From assembly GCA_022539475.1 (NCBI GenBank), contig VCMS01000256.1:1-64000 (forward strand): 64,000 nt of DNA. Direction: 5' to 3'. The notes under the pieces were generated by a model. That model was not told where the DNA came from. It did not search any database and was given only the letters and a program-made list of their open reading frames with translations. Position 1 is the stretch's first letter, and the number at the start of each line of letters is the position of its first letter. Positions 41,737-53,482 of the stretch are shown here, in pieces. This DNA is from Gracilaria domingensis. Lineage: Eukaryota; Rhodophyta; Florideophyceae; Gracilariales; Gracilariaceae. Both the position numbers and the translations under genes were made by a program.

Positions 41737-41799
41737 GGCTCTAGCATCTCGCGTATTGCGCTACTTTTGAAAAGTAGCGCAAGGGGCGAAGCTAGAGCC
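41737..41799. other. Long compound hairpin
   Basis: Outer arms GGCTCTAGC (41737-41745) and GCTAGAGCC (41791-41799) enclose a perfect inner hairpin with 13-bp arms, TTGCGCTACTTTT (41756-41768) and AAAAGTAGCGCAA (41770-41782), with a one-base loop. Partial pairing extends outward (TTGGTTTGTTGC against GCGCAACGAAATGAACCA). Flanking 41312-41736 and 41800-42083 show nothing else of note. Confidence 0.72.
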
Positions 41800-42083
41800 T
41801 GTAGCGCAACGAAATGAACCATTGGTCGCGTACTTACAGTCGTCGCTTTGGGTTACCGGGTTTCGGTTTTCACCCTTCAACTCGTTCTATATCTTGAACA
41901 AATAGAAGAAGGTGAGGGTGAGAAGCTTATTTCCTGCCGTTTACATGTCACAGAGCGCGAAGAAACGCGGTGAGGATTGGTTAGTTTAGAGCAAAGATAC
42001 GTGGAAGGATATGGAAGAACGTACGAAAAGACTGCACGGAATACATCCATAAGATACCGATGACTCGGTTCTACTTTTTCCCG

Positions 42084-42118
42084 CCCTCTACTTTATGGAG
42101 CCTCCATAAAGTAGAGGG
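42084..42118. other. Perfect 16-bp hairpin
   Basis: Arms CCCTCTACTTTATGGA (42084-42099) and TCCATAAAGTAGAGGG (42103-42118) with a 3-base loop. About 560 bp upstream of the TNP2-like transposase relic. Confidence 0.75.
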
Positions 42119-42676
42119 AGGAAAAAAGAAGGACGGAGCGGAGTATAACGCGAGGATGTAAATGGCACGGATCACGATGGTAACGGAAGGTCGGACGTCT
42201 GAGGCGCGGCGGCCATGGAGGAGGAAAGAGATTTATTTTTCTTTGCGAGATTAGACAGGTGTACAGCGTACAACGTTGCGAAACCACAGGTTTATAACCA
42301 GTGGTAGATATTACGAGAAGTACACCCCTGGGTTGAGGTCGACCTGTACCTACGTTCCTTTTTGAACGAAAGCACATGATTTAAACTCAAAAATATTCTC
42401 CGTTCTCAGCTTGACGTCGATCTTGACTGTCGCCCGACCCCTTCTCCTCTTCAACGACGATTTTTTGCCGTCTTTGTCGTCACTTCTCCTTCATTTCTTC
42501 TTCCCATGATCTACTGCTGTACACATAAGAAGCGTGGGTGCCCGTTCGTTACTGGCCAAGAAGTGTTTTCTCTTCAACAGTATGTTAACCATTGCTCATT
42601 TCGTCGGAAAGCCGCGCTGTAAGACGACGATAGGTGGCTCATTTGAAGAAGCAAGCGTCTCAAGCTTTCTGCGCCC

Positions 42677-45600
42677 ATGCCTACATCTTCCGAAACATTC
42701 ACTGCCCCTTGTCGCCTTTCCGAGCCTCCGGTGTCCAAGGACATCGTTGACCCCATTCCGTGCGCCCGTACTATTCCGCACACTTCGCATTGTATTTCTC
42801 CTTACCAGGGTCCCGCGGCATTAGAGAGAGAACACGGAAGCAGTTCCCGCCGAATGCCTTCTGAGGTGGCCCTCGGTGATTTGCCTATGGATAATCTCAC
42901 GGTTTTTCTGGATTCAGTAGCTTTCAACCTCGGTCATCGTGAAGCAGACGAACTAATTGGGCTATTTGAGGACCCACGATTCTGGCAAAAGCGATTCAAC
43001 GAGACCATAAAAAGTTCCAAGCGCTGTAAAGAACTGAAGAACGCCATTTTCGAACGATACGCCTCAAAAGACGGTTTCAATCGAAGAACTGTCTCGCCAG
43101 GAGGATGTACGTTCAGAGCCACCCTCTACACGAGAGACCCCGTTCACACACTTGTGAAACAGCTCTAGCTGGCTAACAACGAAGACATATTCTTCCACCA
43201 TATATCTCTGACCCACTCTACGAAAATATCTCGCCCCATGTCCGACTCTCTCGCAAGAGAGGCCACCTCAAAACTTAAGGAAATGGTGATGGTCTCTTTG
43301 GATAGTAGAATAGTGTGGTACTTCCAAGAAATAAGTTACAGGGAATCTTTCGTAGGTCTTCTGCAGGTATACACTGATAAGTCTTCAACAACTCTCAAGC
43401 AAAACATCGGTTACCGCCTATCCTCTTAACCTCATATTTCTCAACTTCTCCGACGAGCTACGCTGTAAGTGCATCCATGATGACCTCACAGTAGTGGCAT
43501 ACTTTCGTACCACACTGCTCGAGGTTTCCGCATCTGAAGCAGACGCAATTCCATTCGTTTCTAACAAGTCTCTACGCGAGTCGAGGATGCAAATCCTTCA
43601 AGAATCTCTTCGTCAAGTCCTGGGGCCCATTCTAAATCTCACGCAGAAAGGTTTTCAGTTCATCGGCGAAGACAAACTAAGTCGATTGTGCCATCCTTTG
43701 CTTCCAAGTTAATGTGCGGATATTCCTGAGGCTATGGACATTCTGTCTATTCTTCATGGGACCAAAACGGGAAGCCCGTGTCATAGATGCAAAGCCCCTC
43801 GCTCATCTTTAGGCAGTCATGTTCCCACCTCATTCAACGGACGTTCTCAAAAGCACACGAAAAGCATCCAAAAGACATACACAGTTATCTTACAACATGC
43901 ACAAAAAGACGAGGCGGAAAGACGTCCACCTCGTGCGAGGAAAAAGAGAGCTCAGGCGGATACTCTGATGCGTTCAAATTCCCTATCTGTTATTCCTTCG
44001 TTACTTGAAACTCCCATAAGCTTTGGAATGATCCCGGGATTGTCTCCATACAATCTGTGATCATTCGAACCGTTACAAAACTTGCATCTCGGCATCTCGA
44101 AGCTGATAAATACCGCCACAATCGATATAATGCAGTCAGGCACCCTGTGCAACACAATAAGAACATCTGCATCGTCTTCATTTCGAACGATACGCACCCA
44201 ACTCCTCAATCATGCAAACGCAATTCTAGCTGCCATAGAACGCGATTCTCCTGCCAAAGATTTACATATCGATTTCTCCACGCAGGAGAAAGACAAATCT
44301 TTGGATGGTATCTTCACTAAAAACGGTCTCCGTGGGGTGCTAGATGCCAAAAACTACAAAGAACGTGCCATGGTCTTCCCCTTCATAGGTGCATTCTTTG
44401 ATATATGCTGTGGAGAACAGGACGTTGCTCCAATCACAACCATTTTCTCTTAGTAATCGGACTTGTTTTCGACTATAGTCAGATACAATCGTGATCCGTA
44501 TTGAAATGAAAGCTCTCTATTATCTCTAGGTTCGGAGATTAAAGCCTTCAAGCGTTCCGCAGCAATGACTCTGGTGAATTTTCATCCCTGCAGACTGGAA
44601 ACTCTGAAGTTTCATCTTCTCGATCATCTCGTAAACGATATTCTACGTCTGGGAAGTATCAAGTATTACGACCCGTTCATATACGAACATGCGCACCTGC
44701 TATTTAAGAGACACTACAAAAAGATGCCCAGAAGAACAGCAACGGCTGTGGAGGAGACTATTCACTCCATTGGGCACGGACATGTTAGAAACCATGGAAT
44801 GGCAATACTCCTCACCACCGTAATCCAGGTCTACCAGGAACTTCCACATAGCTCCCTCGATTTGAAGTGAGAGGGCGTCCTTTCACTTTACGAGCTCGCC
44901 AACATTGTGTTTCAAGTATATCCAGTTCAAAATCATGGACTGCTGTTAGAGAGATGTTCTCAAGTACGGGCGCAGGGTCGATTCTTGACCAAATTGGTTA
45001 ACATGCCCTTCCTCCTTTCCTCAGTCTCTTGAAAGAAACACTGGATGAACACTCTATTACATACTTCCCAGAAAGGACAAGGATAACTCTGGCGAATTCG
45101 ACCCTCGTGAAAGGCGGTTTCGTTCCGACTCTTGAACACTTCGATTCGTCTTCTAAGAAACTTCAGCTGGAACGACCCAAATACCCCATCATACAACGAT
45201 TCTTCGCTTCTCCAGCATTTAGTCCCACTAGGAAGCCAAAGTTTTCCACTGTATTGGAAAGCAGAAAAGATTCAGAGACTTGGGTTGCCCAGGTAGTCAC
45301 TCTGATTCGAATATCTCTCCTTGATTCTGCACTTACCGCACCAGAGGTGGCATTCGTCCGGGTATTTCGTGGTTTTACTCCCCGCAACAAACATCGACCA
45401 CATATTGAAATGCATATCTTTACGATGGGCTACAAACGATGAGAAGAACCACACTCTTCCGTTTCCTCGCCATTCCAAAACGGAGACTATCGTAGAGTTA
45501 GCTCCTTGGTACGGGATGGTTCCGGCTTCTGCACTACATGGAACTGTGCATTTTGTTCGCTCAAACTACCCTGCTCCACCTTTTTGTCCTCCACTTCAAT

Positions 45601-45686
45601 GGTTTCGACACCGTTTCTACATCAATCGATTCTATCATGATTCAGATGAAGGACCAACTGAGCACGTTGATTTTGTACAGCCTTAA
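42677..45686 (+). pseudogene. TNP2/Plavaka-like (CACTA-type) transposase relic
   Basis: Successive plus-strand pieces from ATG 42677. They carry: DPRFWQKRFNETIKSSKRC; ATLYTRDPVHTLVKQL; a stop, then SFVGLLQVYTDKSSTTLK; in another frame YPLNLIFLNFSDELR and LTVVAYFRTTLLE; CHRCKAPRSSLGSH (zinc-ribbon-like); LQNLHLGISKLI (the D/N-x-H...G motif); LKFHLLDHLVNDILRLG with FIYEHAHLLFKRHYKK; and a C-terminal HGTVHFVRSNYPAP with FYINRFY. This series follows the order of TNP2/Plavaka transposases (DKT..T, fitness to iP strand, CHRC, lH..lG, H.L.Hl..di..fG, E..H). Single-base shifts and stops at 43166-43168, 43429, 43712, 44060, 44453 and 45440 break it. Catalytic acids cannot all be traced. Confidence 0.6.
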
Positions 45687-45818
45687 ACATTAAAGGCTCC
45701 AACCTCTACATGTTCACCTTCTGGTGCCTTTTCTTGTGATCCTGTGCTACTTCGGAAATTGTTCAGGTCCATTTCCTTGAACTCGATATCTCTTCCTCGC
45801 ATTCACCAACAAAACAAT

Positions 45819-46271
45819 CCCAGAGAGGTGAATTGATGTCCTGATGATATCCCCCAGATAACCCATATTAGAATTATGAAACCTGAAGATGTCCGTTTGA
45901 TCTCCTTAAGATGTCCACATGATATACGTAAATGATGCTCAGATGAGGCATGAAGTATATCCAAATGATAACCGGTTGATACGCATATGATGTACGAAGA
46001 GATGTCGATTGGATTTTGTGATGTTCAAATGATGCACCTTGGATTTCCGGACATCCATGGGACATATCTTCGTGCATCATATGAATTTCTTTGGAATAGT
46101 TTTTGCAGATCCAAAGGACATGCAAAGGGCATCAATTAGGCGCATCCAACAGGGTACCACGGCATATCATTCGGATATCCTGGATGCGCAGGAGATATCC
46201 CACTCATAATCCATAGATGTCCCACATTTTCATCCGATCGACATCCATTGCGCATCGCTTTGTCCCACAGT
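45819..46271. mobile_element. MITE-1 copy B
   Basis: Begins CCCAGAGAGGTGAATTGATG and ends near CTTTGTCCCACAGTG. Very similar to copy C (53025-53482) along its length and more distantly to copy A, with the same dense GATGTCC/GATGATG motif. It overlaps the last 45 codons of a minus-strand ORF, so that ORF's C-terminus is MITE-derived and the underlying gene is cut at about 46272. Target duplication unclear. Confidence 0.75.
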
Positions 46272-48692
46272 GATTCGCTAGTAGACCCCAATCTTCGGCT
46301 CAAACTGTCAATAAATAATTGTTCTTTCACAGTGAGGTAAAGTCTTCCGTTCGACGGCATTCGATATCCAAATGTAGCCTTTCTCATGTCACTACCAAGA
46401 ACGTTAGTCCAATCTTCAGTTGTCGATCCATAATTATGAAACTCGCTAGAATTGGTCCTCAAGACATGTTGCCTGATATCCCCCAGAACATTCTTTGAAC
46501 ACAGAGGTAGCAGTTGGGCAAACTTCTTTGTAAGCAGTTTCTGTCTCTGGCCACCCCTTGATACATCCGTACTTAGAAGGCTCACAACCGTCAACACCCA
46601 AGCGTCCAAACGTGGGAGCAACAGTATTGTACCATCTAAAAAGATGCCCGTATCCTTGTCTTCCACATCATAGCCAATAACCTCCTTCAGTACTTGTACC
46701 CCGACACGGTTTCGGAAGAACAAGTCTTGATCTTCCTTCGTCATATCCTCCACAATGTCCGCATCGGAGTACTTTAGACGAACAAATGGGGCTTTTCTCC
46801 ACCATGAAGTGTTCGGTGCACTATTTTCGTCAGAACGCAGTATGTTTTCCTGCGCTTCCTTCAACTGCATTGTGAGTTTGGCAGCATTCTCTTCTACCAG
46901 CTTTGTTCTTCTCCAAATCAGATGGTACCCCAGGAGCAGAAATAGTTGATCCCTCGTGTTTCTCTTTCGAGCGCCCACGACGTCACTCATGGTCTGCCGC
47001 ATTCTCTGCTGAAGGCACATATCTGCACAAAGTTCCAGTATACACCTGTCGGTAAGAGATGCTTTTCTAATACCTTCCCAGCTCAACTCCTTCAACTCTC
47101 TTTCAACCATTTTCTTCAGCAAAGCATCTGGCTCCCCTTCTACTGACGGTGTGAAGATGCCAAAACTGCCCAAAAGCTCCACGGGGTTTTTATGAACCAT
47201 GTATGAACCACCTTCCTCCGGCTCAATAAGTCCTTCCCCACTCTCAGTTGCGTCTTCCCCCTTCTCGATACGGTTACCCCAATTTCGCGTGAGCGACTCA
47301 CCTTCGGGCCATAGCTCACTTGTGTCTCTCCTTGCCCACGTCAGCATGTTGTGATACGCTGCTCGAGCAACCCCTCGAAACTCGTCGCACATTATGCTTC
47401 TTTCGAGCTGTCTGCTCAGGTTCACCAGCACGTGTACTCCTATCCCCCTCCTGTTTCAGTGCTCCCTTTAGCCCTTCAATGACTAGATCCTTCTCCTCAA
47501 GCCTCTTCTTCAAAGCCGTACTCTGCTCTTGGGCGACCTTCACTAAAATACCCTAAACCATCACGTTCTCTTGTAGCGTCTTTACCTTTTCTTTGAAGCA
47601 ATTCAGTTCATTTAAAAGATCAGGTCTGTTCATAGAGATTGAGTTCACACCAGTGTGGATATTTTCTGGTATTTCCCGAGCCTCTTCGGCGACAGGCCCC
47701 GGTAATGCCGCAGGATTCGGTGTTATTTCGTTATCGAAACTATCCTCATGTGCCATACCTTTAGACACGAGAGGCTGCAGGCTCTCTGTGTCCACCCTTG
47801 GCACGGCTCCCAGCTCCAACTCTAGTGTCTGGCCTCCTCCATGGAATCATATATCAGATGAATTGGGCCTCGTACGAGCTGCAACTGCCCCCATTCTGGA
47901 AAGAGGGGAAGGTCGAGGAGTAACTCGCCTATCAGTCGTCTCTCGATTTCTTATTGTCTTTCTCCCTTGTCCGGACCCATTGCGAGGCATAATACGATTC
48001 ATGGCGGCTCCAGTTCTAGAAGACAGTGAGGGACGTGACGATCTTAATACAATAGGGTTCTCACGACTTTTCGTCATTGCCTCTTGTTGTCCAGATCCAC
48101 TGGGCGACGTAACCTGCGTCCCAGTAGCTCCGGTCTTCGATATCAACTGGAGACGTAAAGGTTTTGGTGTCATACGAACCTCTTCAGCTCCAGTTTTCAT
48201 GCCCTTCTTTCCTGACCCGCTGGGCCGAGTTACCTCCGCTTCTTGGGAAGCAGACACAGACTCACGATTTGCATTATCGGCAGTTCACGGCACGACATCT
48301 TTCGCTGATTCACGAATTCTTGGCGCAATCCCAGAAGACACTCCGCTGCGAGATGGATGAGATAGTACTGTAGAAGGACGCCCACTGACTCTCTCCTTCG
48401 TCGTAGACGACTTCCGTTTAGGAAGTGCGGTGCTTCTAGCCTGATTCGTATCATCCAATGCTCTTCTCTGTCCACTCTTGTTCCGCTGCGTACTATTTCG
48501 CTTTCTCGGCGTTATTCCCATGTTCTGGAGATTAACGGGGTAAGGAAACGAAATGCCTTGGGGGGGAGGGAGCGCTTGGTTCAGATATTCCGGGAGACTC
48601 CGCAGGTTTTGCTTTTTTGCAATTTGAGATGCGCAATGGGTCGCAAATATCGCCGTTGCAAATAGATGAAGAGCTCCAGAGTACATGTACAA
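46272..48692 (-). pseudogene. Unrecognised gene: repeat-bearing N-terminus, coiled coil, globular C-terminus
   Basis: One minus-strand frame runs from 48692 to about 47430 with three in-frame stops (TGA at about 48285, TGA at about 47847, TAG at 47553), then shifts by one base near 47440 into a 380-codon open frame cut by MITE-1 copy B. The N-terminal part is Arg/Ser/Pro rich with three imperfect 36-40 residue repeats of the form SGSG(K/Q)...R...LSSRTGA (48240-47850). Next comes a helical, coiled-coil segment (LLNELNCFKEKVKTLQENV; TALKKRLEEKDLVIEGLKGA). The C-terminal part is folded (LKYSDADIVEDMTKEDQDLF; GIFLDGTILLLPRLDAWVLT). I recognise no family. It abuts the truncated end of E2, so capture by or insertion next to E2 is possible. 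Confidence 0.5.
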
Positions 48693-48810
48693 CGCGTATA
48701 GCAGGCAGCTGCAAAATTTACAAGCATATTTACTTTCTATTCGGTACTGCTCTCATCTATTGCTCCAATGTGAGAGCCCAGTCCCAGGCGTACTTCTCTC
48801 CGTAGTTGAA

Positions 48811-49640
48811 TTACAACTCTTCGCCCCTCTCAATATCTCTTACTGCTCTACAAGGAAGTAGAGCATAGTTAGAAAGGTCTGACTTAAACTGTATCATGGA
48901 CTTCGCTTCCACCATCTGCACATTGACACTTCGAGTCCTGTTCGACCGGGGCTGCGATAAATCGGGATCCCAGGCATGATATTCGGAGTCGTTAATGTAG
49001 CCGCCGATACAAACAGGCGCCGTCTCAGAGTGGTCGTGGCAATTCCCCGAATTCGGATGGTTACGGCCCAGGTCTTGGAAGAAACAGCGCTCTCGCGGGC
49101 GTTTTTGTCTTCTTCGACCCGTGAGATTATCGGGAGGTCTCCGTCGAAGAGGCGAGTGAGCTCCGTTCTGCTCCCCAGCGCGTGCCGGCCGATTACCCAA
49201 CCGGGTTCGTGAACTCTGACTAGTACTACCAAAAGTACCTCGGGAATGACCCAATGGTGGATAATAAACCCGAGCACACGAGAGGCGATGACATCGAGAT
49301 GATCGAAGAGATCGACGTGACCCCTGTGGGGGAGGGCGCCGGCTCTGCTCCAGTTATCGGTTCCGCCTCGGCGGCTGACTTCATCGCTCCCGCTCCTGCG
49401 GTTATTCCGGTACCCATCCAGTCTCCTATTCCAGCTCAGCCGGCTCCTACGGCTGCCGCTGCTGCAGCTCATCCCCCCCCTGCGGGTGTCAACGAAGGTG
49501 CGATTATCGCTCTCTTCCTCCGCGGCGTGGGCTTAGGCGCAAGCGAAGCCTCTGACGACATCACCACTATGTCAGACGCCTTAGCTCAACGCTTTGGAGG
49601 TATGCTTCCTCAGAATAAGGGCGATGGTGCCGGCCAGTAG
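48811..49640 (+). pseudogene. E2 antisense ORF, C-terminal two fifths
   Basis: Homologue of the E1 antisense ORF, on the plus strand against pol. Recognisable pairings: GSRA*LERSDLNCIMDF with GSRLIDNPDSGYWSLVF, FVFFDP*DYREVSVEEA with WVYYDPWERQFISEEQA, DYPTGFVNSD with GHPVGFVFLE, and an Ala/Pro-rich tail ending in a helical segment before the stop at 49640. Decay: a TAG near 48862, a frameshift near 49110, a TGA replacing Trp near 49121 and a TAG at about 49221. The last 129 codons (49254-49640) are open. Confidence 0.65.
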
Positions 49641-50023
49641 GTTGGAGTCGAGCTCTTCCCATGCGTCGATAATTACCTGTTCACAGTAGTATAGCCTTGA
49701 GATAAAAGATCCTTCCTCTCCTACACGTTTTCGACGGTGTTTCCTTCTTTACCGGCACAGCCGGCCAATGCGATTGCGATGCGCGCGAAAAAACGCACCC
49801 TTATGAGGGAAAAACCCAGGCCCATGGGCGGCATCGATGCCAATACCAGCGAGCTAATGAAAAACCCCCAGACATGAGCCTTTTGTTCCGAAAATCGGTG
49901 TTCTCACCGCGCCGGCCGCTTGAAGCGTCAATGCGTCGGGCATCCCACCAAGGTGGTATGGTCTCAATTCCCTTCGCACGACGTGTGTTACCAACTTGGT
50001 ATCCATCAGTTTTCACGGCAACC
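49641..50023. other. Convergent intergenic spacer of E2
   Basis: Spacer between the antisense ORF and the chromodomain end, matching that of E1 in position and length (383 versus 391 bp). No ORF or repeat seen. Confidence 0.5.
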
Positions 50024-51541
50024 TTATCCCACTTGAGCGTTGTCCAGCGTCGCTGGTGTGGCCGTTCCCGCATTACGGTGGTACTGTACGACCTTCGAGC
50101 GCGGTAGGTGCTCGATGGATTCGTCAGTATCCCACGACAGGCCATAGCCGTACCAACGGACGTGGTATCGTAAGATACCATGCTGTTCTCAGGTTTGTCC
50201 GATTATGCCGTCGACGATGTACTCTTGAACGTACATCTGCCGGCCTTGCCGTGTTATGGTTACTTCATCGGTCGACAACCCTTTCGGGAGAACTGTTCCC
50301 GTGACGTCCGTAACAGCACGCGCATGGCTTTGTGTCGCCAGTTCCCTTCGAGGAGGAGCGTTCGAGAAGTCGCTGCGTACCGCAAGTCGGCCTGGGTGCT
50401 TCCGCTTCGGCGGCGTCGGCGGAGCTGCGTGCTCACCGCTTGCGGCGGGAGGCTCTACCTCGGGTGGCTTTACAACCGTGCTCGCTCGTGATTGTAGCGA
50501 CGGTTGGCTGTCAAGGTCCCTCGGGAGAACCGCCTCCCTGTTACGAGTGTCCTCCAACGGCTGCGCCGTTGCCCCTGGAGCTTCTTTGCTCGAATTTACG
50601 TTCTGAACGGTTACTTCCGGGTTACCGGGGTTATCGGCACCGCCGGCGGCTTCCGATGTCGCGATCTCAGCGTGCGGCTGCACTTGCGCCGATATTTCAT
50701 TTCCAATATTTGGTGCTGTACCGTCCATGACGTGAACTCTTCCCGGAGTTTCCGGCATTCTCACGGCTGTACTGCCGGTTTCCACCGAGTCTCTCGAGAT
50801 TTCTGTTTCCTCAGCTCGTGCCTGCGCCGCAGGATTTCCCCGGCTTCCTGGTTGTTCTGCATCGCGTTGCGCGGGGGGTTGCGATGTCGCTGCGCTTTCC
50901 CCAGTGGGGCTTCGTTCCGACGACGTTGGCTTGATGCCGACGACATCCTTCGACTTCACTTTACCCAGCGGCTGGTAAGCCACGAGCCTCTGTTGACTTA
51001 ACCGAATCCGCTTCTGCATCAGTTTCTTTGTCCGGCGACGGTGTAGACTTCCCGGCAAAGGGGCTGTGTGTGCGGCGAGCGAGCGTGCGTTGCGGACTCG
51101 ATGCCCGCTCCCATACCAGAACATCCGGAGAGCTCCGTGCAGTCCGTGCTTCACGATTTTCCTCAAGACGCGACGCCGGTAAAGAGCTCTCAGCAGAGCT
51201 GACTCCCCCTCCTTAGATGAAGCGACGTGGGGAGTACTTGAATGTCCCGCATCGCGGATAGGTGAAACCATCGATGGGACAGAAACAAGGGTGCCATGTT
51301 GGCGATCATTTTCCGACACAGTCGGTGGGGCCGACTCTATCGGGAGGTCTGTAAGGCCTCGATGGTGGTGGGGCAGGACGGAGGGTCTTGTCACCACATT
51401 TGTTTCCGGTGTTACCGTTGTTGTTGACTCCGTAGACACGGGCTCTGTACCAGACTGGGTAACCTCAGCCGAGGGTGGAGGGGCAAATATCACGCGGTCG
51501 TGGGAGATCCACTCACGCGCGTCAGCGATCTCGACCACCAC
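50024..51541 (-). pseudogene. E2 Pol C-terminus: linker and chromodomain
   Basis: Open frame 51541-50189 encodes the end of the integrase (VVVEIADAREWISHDRV, the GPY/F-adjacent region) and a disordered linker of about 380 residues rich in Pro, Ala, Glu and Arg. It ends in the start of a chromodomain (QEYIVDGIIGQT) at a TGA (50189-50191). The same frame then continues with YHVRWYGYGLSWDTDESIEH and ends PATLDNAQVG at TAA 50024-50026. The linker shows how long the Pol C-terminal extension is in this family. The WEP motif of E1 is altered to DES here. Confidence 0.8.
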
Positions 51542-52773
51542 TGTTTCCGGTGCGACCGAGATTATCTTGTAAAAGGTCCATCCGCCAGAGGCGAGAGCTT
51601 ATGAAGCTTGCCTTTCTCAGGGTTGTAGTGTTCCTTCCGTACGAAGACATGGTTGTCCACAGTAAGTGGTTCAGGGGTTCCTCCTCGCAAGCGAGCATCA
51701 GAATCACGCTTGTAAGCGGCTTGGGCTTTCGCCATTCATTCCCGGGCAGCCGGTACTAACTTCGTGAGCGAGGCCTTCCATTGTTGGCGATAATCACCCA
51801 CAGATGGGAAACTGCCTAAGGTAGCTTGTGATTCTAACGCCAATGGCGGGGGTGTCCTTGAAAAAACCAGTTCGAATGGGGAAACACCAGTAGTCCTGTG
51901 TACTTGCGTGTTGTACGCAAAGGTTAACGCGTTGGTGTATAAGTCCCATGTTTTTGGGTAGTGAGCAACGTCAGAACGGAGAGATGCCAGCATCGTACGG
52001 TTGTACTGTTCAACTTGTGTATTTCATTGGGGATGGTAAGTGATCGTGAAGAGATTCTTCATGTCCATGATACTGCAGACATTCTGGAAGAACCGGGATG
52101 CAAATTGCTTTCCGTTATCGGATAACAGCTCCACCGGAGGACCCTACACGAAGATCCAGTCCGTGAGGAACGCCTGCGCGACTGTGAACGCGGTGATACT
52201 CTTTAGACGTACTGTCCGAACCAGTGTCGAGAACCGATCCGTGATAACGAGAAGGAACTTATTACCTCTCCGGGTGGTAAGCAAGGGTCCGAGAATATCG
52301 ATTGCAACAAATTCAAGCGGCACTATGGCAGGTAATAGTTTCACTTTCTTGAAATTCTTCTGGAGTTTCACGCGATTTCTCGCCCAATCGGCACAGAAGC
52401 GTACCGTAGCGTAACACTCCACTGCCATGGCGGGCCAGTAGAAGTCTCTCCTCATGGTGAGGTACAACTTTCTTCCACCTGCGTGACCACCTAACTTTGC
52501 GTAATGCGAAAGATGTAAGATCCTCATCTGCAACGAGTGTGGTACCACAACTTGTGGGTGTGACTCGACTGTCCTTATCAGGTAGCTGATGTCGTTGACT
52601 TCGAATAGGAGGGTGGCTCCACTGTTAGGTCGGGCATGGAGCTTGGTGCAGAAGAGGTCTCCATGCTGTTCTCGGATCATTTCTTCCGACGATACCGCGA
52701 CAAAATTCGCCGGTAGTGGCTTTACAGCCTCGGCTTTGCCTGCAACAAGCAGTTCATCAACCTCAGCGTTCAT
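51542..52773 (-). pseudogene. E2 integrase
   Basis: 52773-52144 holds the zinc region (HLSHYAKLGGHAGGRK...; the last Cys pair reads CADW, so one zinc ligand is lost) and the first catalytic Asp (VAIDILGPL). After a TAG at 52144-52146 the frame continues through ELLSDNGKQF, a TGA in the YHPQ*NTQVEQYN block (catalytic Glu retained) and AYNTQVHRTTGVSPFELVFS. It meets a TGA near 51735, then KLHKLSPLADGPF, and shifts in a T-run near 51570 into the linker frame. Inactive. Confidence 0.8.
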
Positions 52774-53024
52774 ATCGTCCTAGTCATCTGGCCAGTCGTC
52801 AAGCCGCCACTCCGGGGGTTTCGGTTCATCATCGTCGACGACGAAGCAAGTAATATCATCGTCTTCGACGACCAGAGTTTCTCCATTCGTGGGTAAGCGC
52901 GACAGCGCGTCCGCCTGCGTGTCCAGGGTTCCCTTTCTGTATACGAGGTCAAAGTTGAATTCGGCTAGGCGGAGCTTCCACCGCATAAGGCGGTTTGACG
53001 GGTCAGAGATATTCATCAACCACC
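52774..53024 (-). pseudogene. E2 RNase H, C-terminal part
   Basis: Continues the RNase H after the MITE insertion: WLMNISDPSNRLMRWKLRLA and LDTQADALSRLP, the last RNase H motif, followed by an acidic linker ending WPDD, TAG, DDMNAEV in frame with the integrase part. Confidence 0.8.
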
Positions 53025-53482
53025 CCAGAGAAGTGAATTGATGCCCGGATGATATCCCTCAGATAACTTATATTAGAAATACGAAACCTGAAGGTGTCCA
53101 TTTGATCTCCTTAAGATGTCCATAGGATATACGTAAACGATGCTCAGATGATTCATGAAGTATATTCAAATGATAATCACCTGATAGGCATATGTTGTAA
53201 GAAGAGATGTACATTGGATTTTGTGATGTCCAAGTGATGCACAGCGGATTTCCGGACATCCATGGGACATATCTTCGTGCATCATATGAATACCTTCGGA
53301 ATAGTTTCTTTACGCCCGAAGGACATGTAAAGGGCATCAATTAGGCGCTTCCAACGGGGTACCACGGTATATCAATCGGATATCCTTGATGCGCAGAAGA
53401 TATCCAACTGATGTCCCATAGATGTCCCAATTCTTCATCCGATGGATATCCATTGCGCATCACTTTATCTCACAGGGAGGTG
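53025..53482. mobile_element. MITE-1 copy C, inserted in E2 RNase H
   Basis: 458 bp between CACC at 53021-53024 and CACC at 53483-53486; the empty site is inferred because removing it restores the SLRWLMN reading of RNase H. Begins CCAGAGAAGTGAATTGATG. Nearly colinear with copy B. Non-coding, dense in GATGTCC-like heptamers. Confidence 0.85.

Noticed and set aside
46136-46271. Last 45 codons of the minus ORF 46136-47431
   Set aside because: They lie inside MITE-1 copy B and are not part of the original gene.
48811-49254. 147-codon minus ORF
   Set aside because: It runs antisense to the E2 antisense ORF, whose homology to E1 explains the plus-strand reading; treated as a shadow.
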